Source: an uncultured Phycisphaerales bacterium
GTDB taxonomy: Bacteria > Planctomycetota > Phycisphaerae > Phycisphaerales > UBA1924
Direction: 5' to 3'
NCBI GenBank assembly: GCA_937871415.1
Contig: CALMQD010000406.1
Location: 1-5,787 of the forward strand
Length of the DNA: 5,787 nt
Below the pieces are notes generated by a model, which saw only the letters and a program-made list of their open reading frames with translations, had not been told where the DNA came from and searched no databases. Below are positions 4,672 through 5,787 of this stretch, piece after piece (position 1 is the first letter of the stretch; every line of letters begins with the position of its first letter). Both the position numbers and the translations under genes were made by a program.

Positions 4672-5590
4672 AGGCGCCGCCGACGAGCAGCGCCAGCAGG
4701 CCCATCTGGGCGTCGAGGCGGTTGCGGGCCTGCCGGAAGACGCGCGAGCGCGGGCCGTCGAGCACTTCGGACGTGATCTCGACGCCGCGGTGCGCCGGGA
4801 GGCAGTGCAGGACGATCGCGTGTTCCGGGGCCTGGCTGACGAGCCGCTCGTTGACCTGGTAGCGGGCGAACGCCGCGAGGCGCTCGGTCATCTCGTGCTC
4901 CTGGCCCATCGACACGAAGGTGTCGCAGTAGATCGCGTCGGCGTGGAGGACGGCCTCGACGGGGTCGGTGCAGGTCTCGAAGCGCGAGCCCGGGTGGGCG
5001 TGGCGGAGGCGGTCGAGCGAGCCGTTGCCGAACTCGTACCCCGGGGGTGAGCAGATGCAGAAGTGCATGCCGAGCTTGCCGCAGATCTCCGCGAGGCTCC
5101 GCGCGACGTTGTTGGCGTCGCCGACGTAGGAGACCCTTCGTCCCCTGAGCCCGGCGGGATCGCCGGGAGAGAACTCGTCCATGAGTGTGAGGGCGTCGGC
5201 GAGGGCCTGGGCCGGGTGGGCGAGCTCGCTCAGGCCGTTGACGACCGGGACCTCGACGGCGTCGGCCATGCGGGTGAGCGTGGCGTGCAGCACGACGCGG
5301 ACCATCACGGCGTCGACCATCGAGCCCAGGACGCGGGCGATGTCCTCGGGCGCCTCGCGTCCGCCGATCCCGATCTCGGTGTTGTGCATGCTCATAGCGG
5401 TCCCGCCCAGGCGACGCATCGCCTGCTCGAAACTCACGCGGGTGCGGAGCGAGGGCTTCTCGAAGAGGCAGCAGAGCGTCTTGCCGCTGAGCAGCCCGGG
5501 CTCGGGCTTGCGCCGCAGCGCCGCCGCACGCTCGAGCATGCGTCGGATGTCGGCCTCGGGCGTGTCGAAGATCGTCAGGAAATCGTCCAT
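4670..5590 (-). CDS. argF: ornithine carbamoyltransferase (anabolic)
   Basis: 306 aa, the usual length for anabolic ArgF; ATG complementary to 5588-5590, stop TGA at 4670-4672. It transfers the carbamoyl group from carbamoyl phosphate to ornithine, giving citrulline in arginine synthesis; cytoplasmic, usually a trimer. Carbamoyl-phosphate motif: FEKPSLRTRVSFE (43-55), with SLRTR in place of the common STRTR. HPAQALAD (125-132) replaces the common HPCQ/HPTQ. Second-domain signature: GDANNVARSL (157-166). Ornithine side: DTFVSMGQEHE (223-233; the SMG loop) and HCLPAHRG (262-269), with C263 the conserved cysteine. The HCLP and SMG motifs favour ornithine over N-acetyl- or succinylornithine or putrescine as substrate. 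The frame is open upstream to 5764, but that extension is low-complexity and outside the family. No Shine-Dalgarno; a -10-like TACACT lies only 11 nt upstream of the ATG, suggesting a very short leader. No other arg gene is adjacent in view. Confidence 0.95.
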   Translation of the reverse strand: MDDFLTIFDTPEADIRRMLERAAALRRKPEPGLLSGKTLCCLFEKPSLRTRVSFEQAMRRLGGTAMSMHNTEIGIGGREAPEDIARVLGSMVDAVMVRVVLHATLTRMADAVEVPVVNGLSELAHPAQALADALTLMDEFSPGDPAGLRGRRVSYVGDANNVARSLAEICGKLGMHFCICSPPGYEFGNGSLDRLRHAHPGSRFETCTDPVEAVLHADAIYCDTFVSMGQEHEMTERLAAFARYQVNERLVSQAPEHAIVLHCLPAHRGVEITSEVLDGPRSRVFRQARNRLDAQMGLLALLVGGA

Positions 5591-5601
5591 GGATTGGGGC
5601 G

Positions 5602-5607
5602 AGTGTA
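5602..5607 (-). promoter_or_regulatory. possible -10 element for argF
   Basis: On the minus strand TACACT (5607 down to 5602) matches four of six -10 positions. It would place transcription start near 5595, about 5 nt before the argF ATG. No clear -35 is present. Confidence 0.3.
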
Positions 5608-5646
5608 GACGGGGCGCTCGGTGCTTCGGGCGGGGCGCACCGGAGA

Positions 5647-5660
5647 GTCCGGCGCCGGAC
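5647..5660. promoter_or_regulatory. 14-bp perfect palindrome between divergent genes, candidate operator
   Basis: GTCCGGCGCCGGAC is exactly self-complementary. It lies about 55-70 bp upstream of both predicted transcription starts (near 5595 on minus, near 5719 on plus), so one bound dimer could act on both. It is GC-rich and does not look like an AT-rich ArgR box. Confidence 0.4.
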
Positions 5661-5706
5661 GACGGTGAATTCTCCGCTGGGCGCGGGAGCGCGGCCCGGC
5701 GGCGGC

Positions 5707-5712
5707 TAGACT
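5707..5712 (+). promoter_or_regulatory. possible -10 element for the gene at 5742
   Basis: TAGACT matches four of six -10 positions and would start a transcript near 5719, leaving about 22 nt before the GTG. No good -35 is visible. GGAGG (5727-5731) lies 10 nt before the GTG and serves as a ribosome site. Confidence 0.35.
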
Positions 5713-5741
5713 CTGCGCCATCTGGCGGAGGCGTCGATTCC

Positions 5742-5787
5742 GTGAACCCGACGGCGGAACTCATCCAGCCGGAGATCCAGGAACTCG
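5742..5787 (+). CDS. start of a divergent gene, possibly magnesium transporter MgtE (3' end outside window)
   Basis: GTG at 5742 with GGAGG 10 nt upstream opens a frame of 15 complete codons, MNPTAELIQPEIQEL, before the window ends. The '(L)I-x-PEI-x-EL' start resembles the N-terminal helix of MgtE-type Mg2+ transporters ('RPEIEELL...'), which then continue with a FAELREAL/HPADIA region. Fifteen residues are too few to be sure, so no symbol is given. The context (GC-rich codon ends, ribosome site, -10-like TAGACT) supports a real start. It is divergent from argF and shares its control region. Confidence 0.5.
   Translation, partial: MNPTAELIQPEIQEL

Noticed and set aside
5063..5608. Plus-strand 181-codon open frame opposite argF
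   Set aside because: Antisense shadow of a well-supported enzyme gene; His/Asp/Val-rich composition without domain features.
5591..5764. N-terminal extension of argF to 5764
   Set aside because: Low-complexity Pro/Ser/Arg residues outside the OTCase fold; it would also cover the divergent promoter and the start of the neighbouring gene.

Overview
The window is GC-rich and very GC-biased at third codon positions. It looks like chromosomal DNA of a planctomycete, most likely the class Phycisphaerae. I infer this from three things: a heme-binding protein with the 'PLLQ-x-GLPR ... HPAV ... W-x-PAF' layout usual in planctomycete c-type proteins, a DUF6677-like PGAGH membrane protein, and a small protein whose 'YPSWTDVLEVVRLLGYRK' domain I associate with that phylum. 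No tRNA, rRNA, CRISPR array, insertion sequence or phage gene is visible.

Layout. Bases 2-1351 (+) hold the 3' part of a long gene for a probably exported, TPR-like, c-type-cytochrome-like protein. Its 5' end lies outside the window. Facing it on the minus strand is a two-gene membrane unit: a 205-aa DUF6677-like protein (1698-2315) followed by an 82-aa two-helix protein (1398-1646). Bases 2316-2843 are a 528-bp non-coding block with a good promoter (TTGACA-N16-TAGTGT), a degenerate ~150-bp tandem repeat and several hairpins. It reads as a ~300-nt structured leader for the next gene. That gene (2844-3149, +) encodes an extremely acidic 101-aa protein. After 78 bp comes a 196-aa protein (3228-3818, +) with an Arg-rich middle and a small C-terminal domain resembling the start of a winged helix. 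A nitrilase-superfamily omega-amidase of the YafV/Nit2 type follows (3863-4645, +), probably from its own promoter and possibly leaderless. Convergent to it is argF, ornithine carbamoyltransferase (4670-5590, -). A 151-bp divergent control region with a 14-bp perfect palindrome separates argF from the first 15 codons of a further plus-strand gene (5742 onward), perhaps mgtE.

How they may work together. ArgF (arginine synthesis) and the omega-amidase (2-oxoacid amide clearance) are ordinary nitrogen-metabolism enzymes with no obvious shared regulation. The DUF6677-like/82-aa pair is a small envelope unit of unknown role. The least explained part is 2497-3818: duplicated leader, hyperacidic protein ending in DEDEDF, then an Arg-rich protein with a possible nucleic-acid-binding domain. 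I regard this as the best candidate for an undescribed system, but the functional link is inference only.
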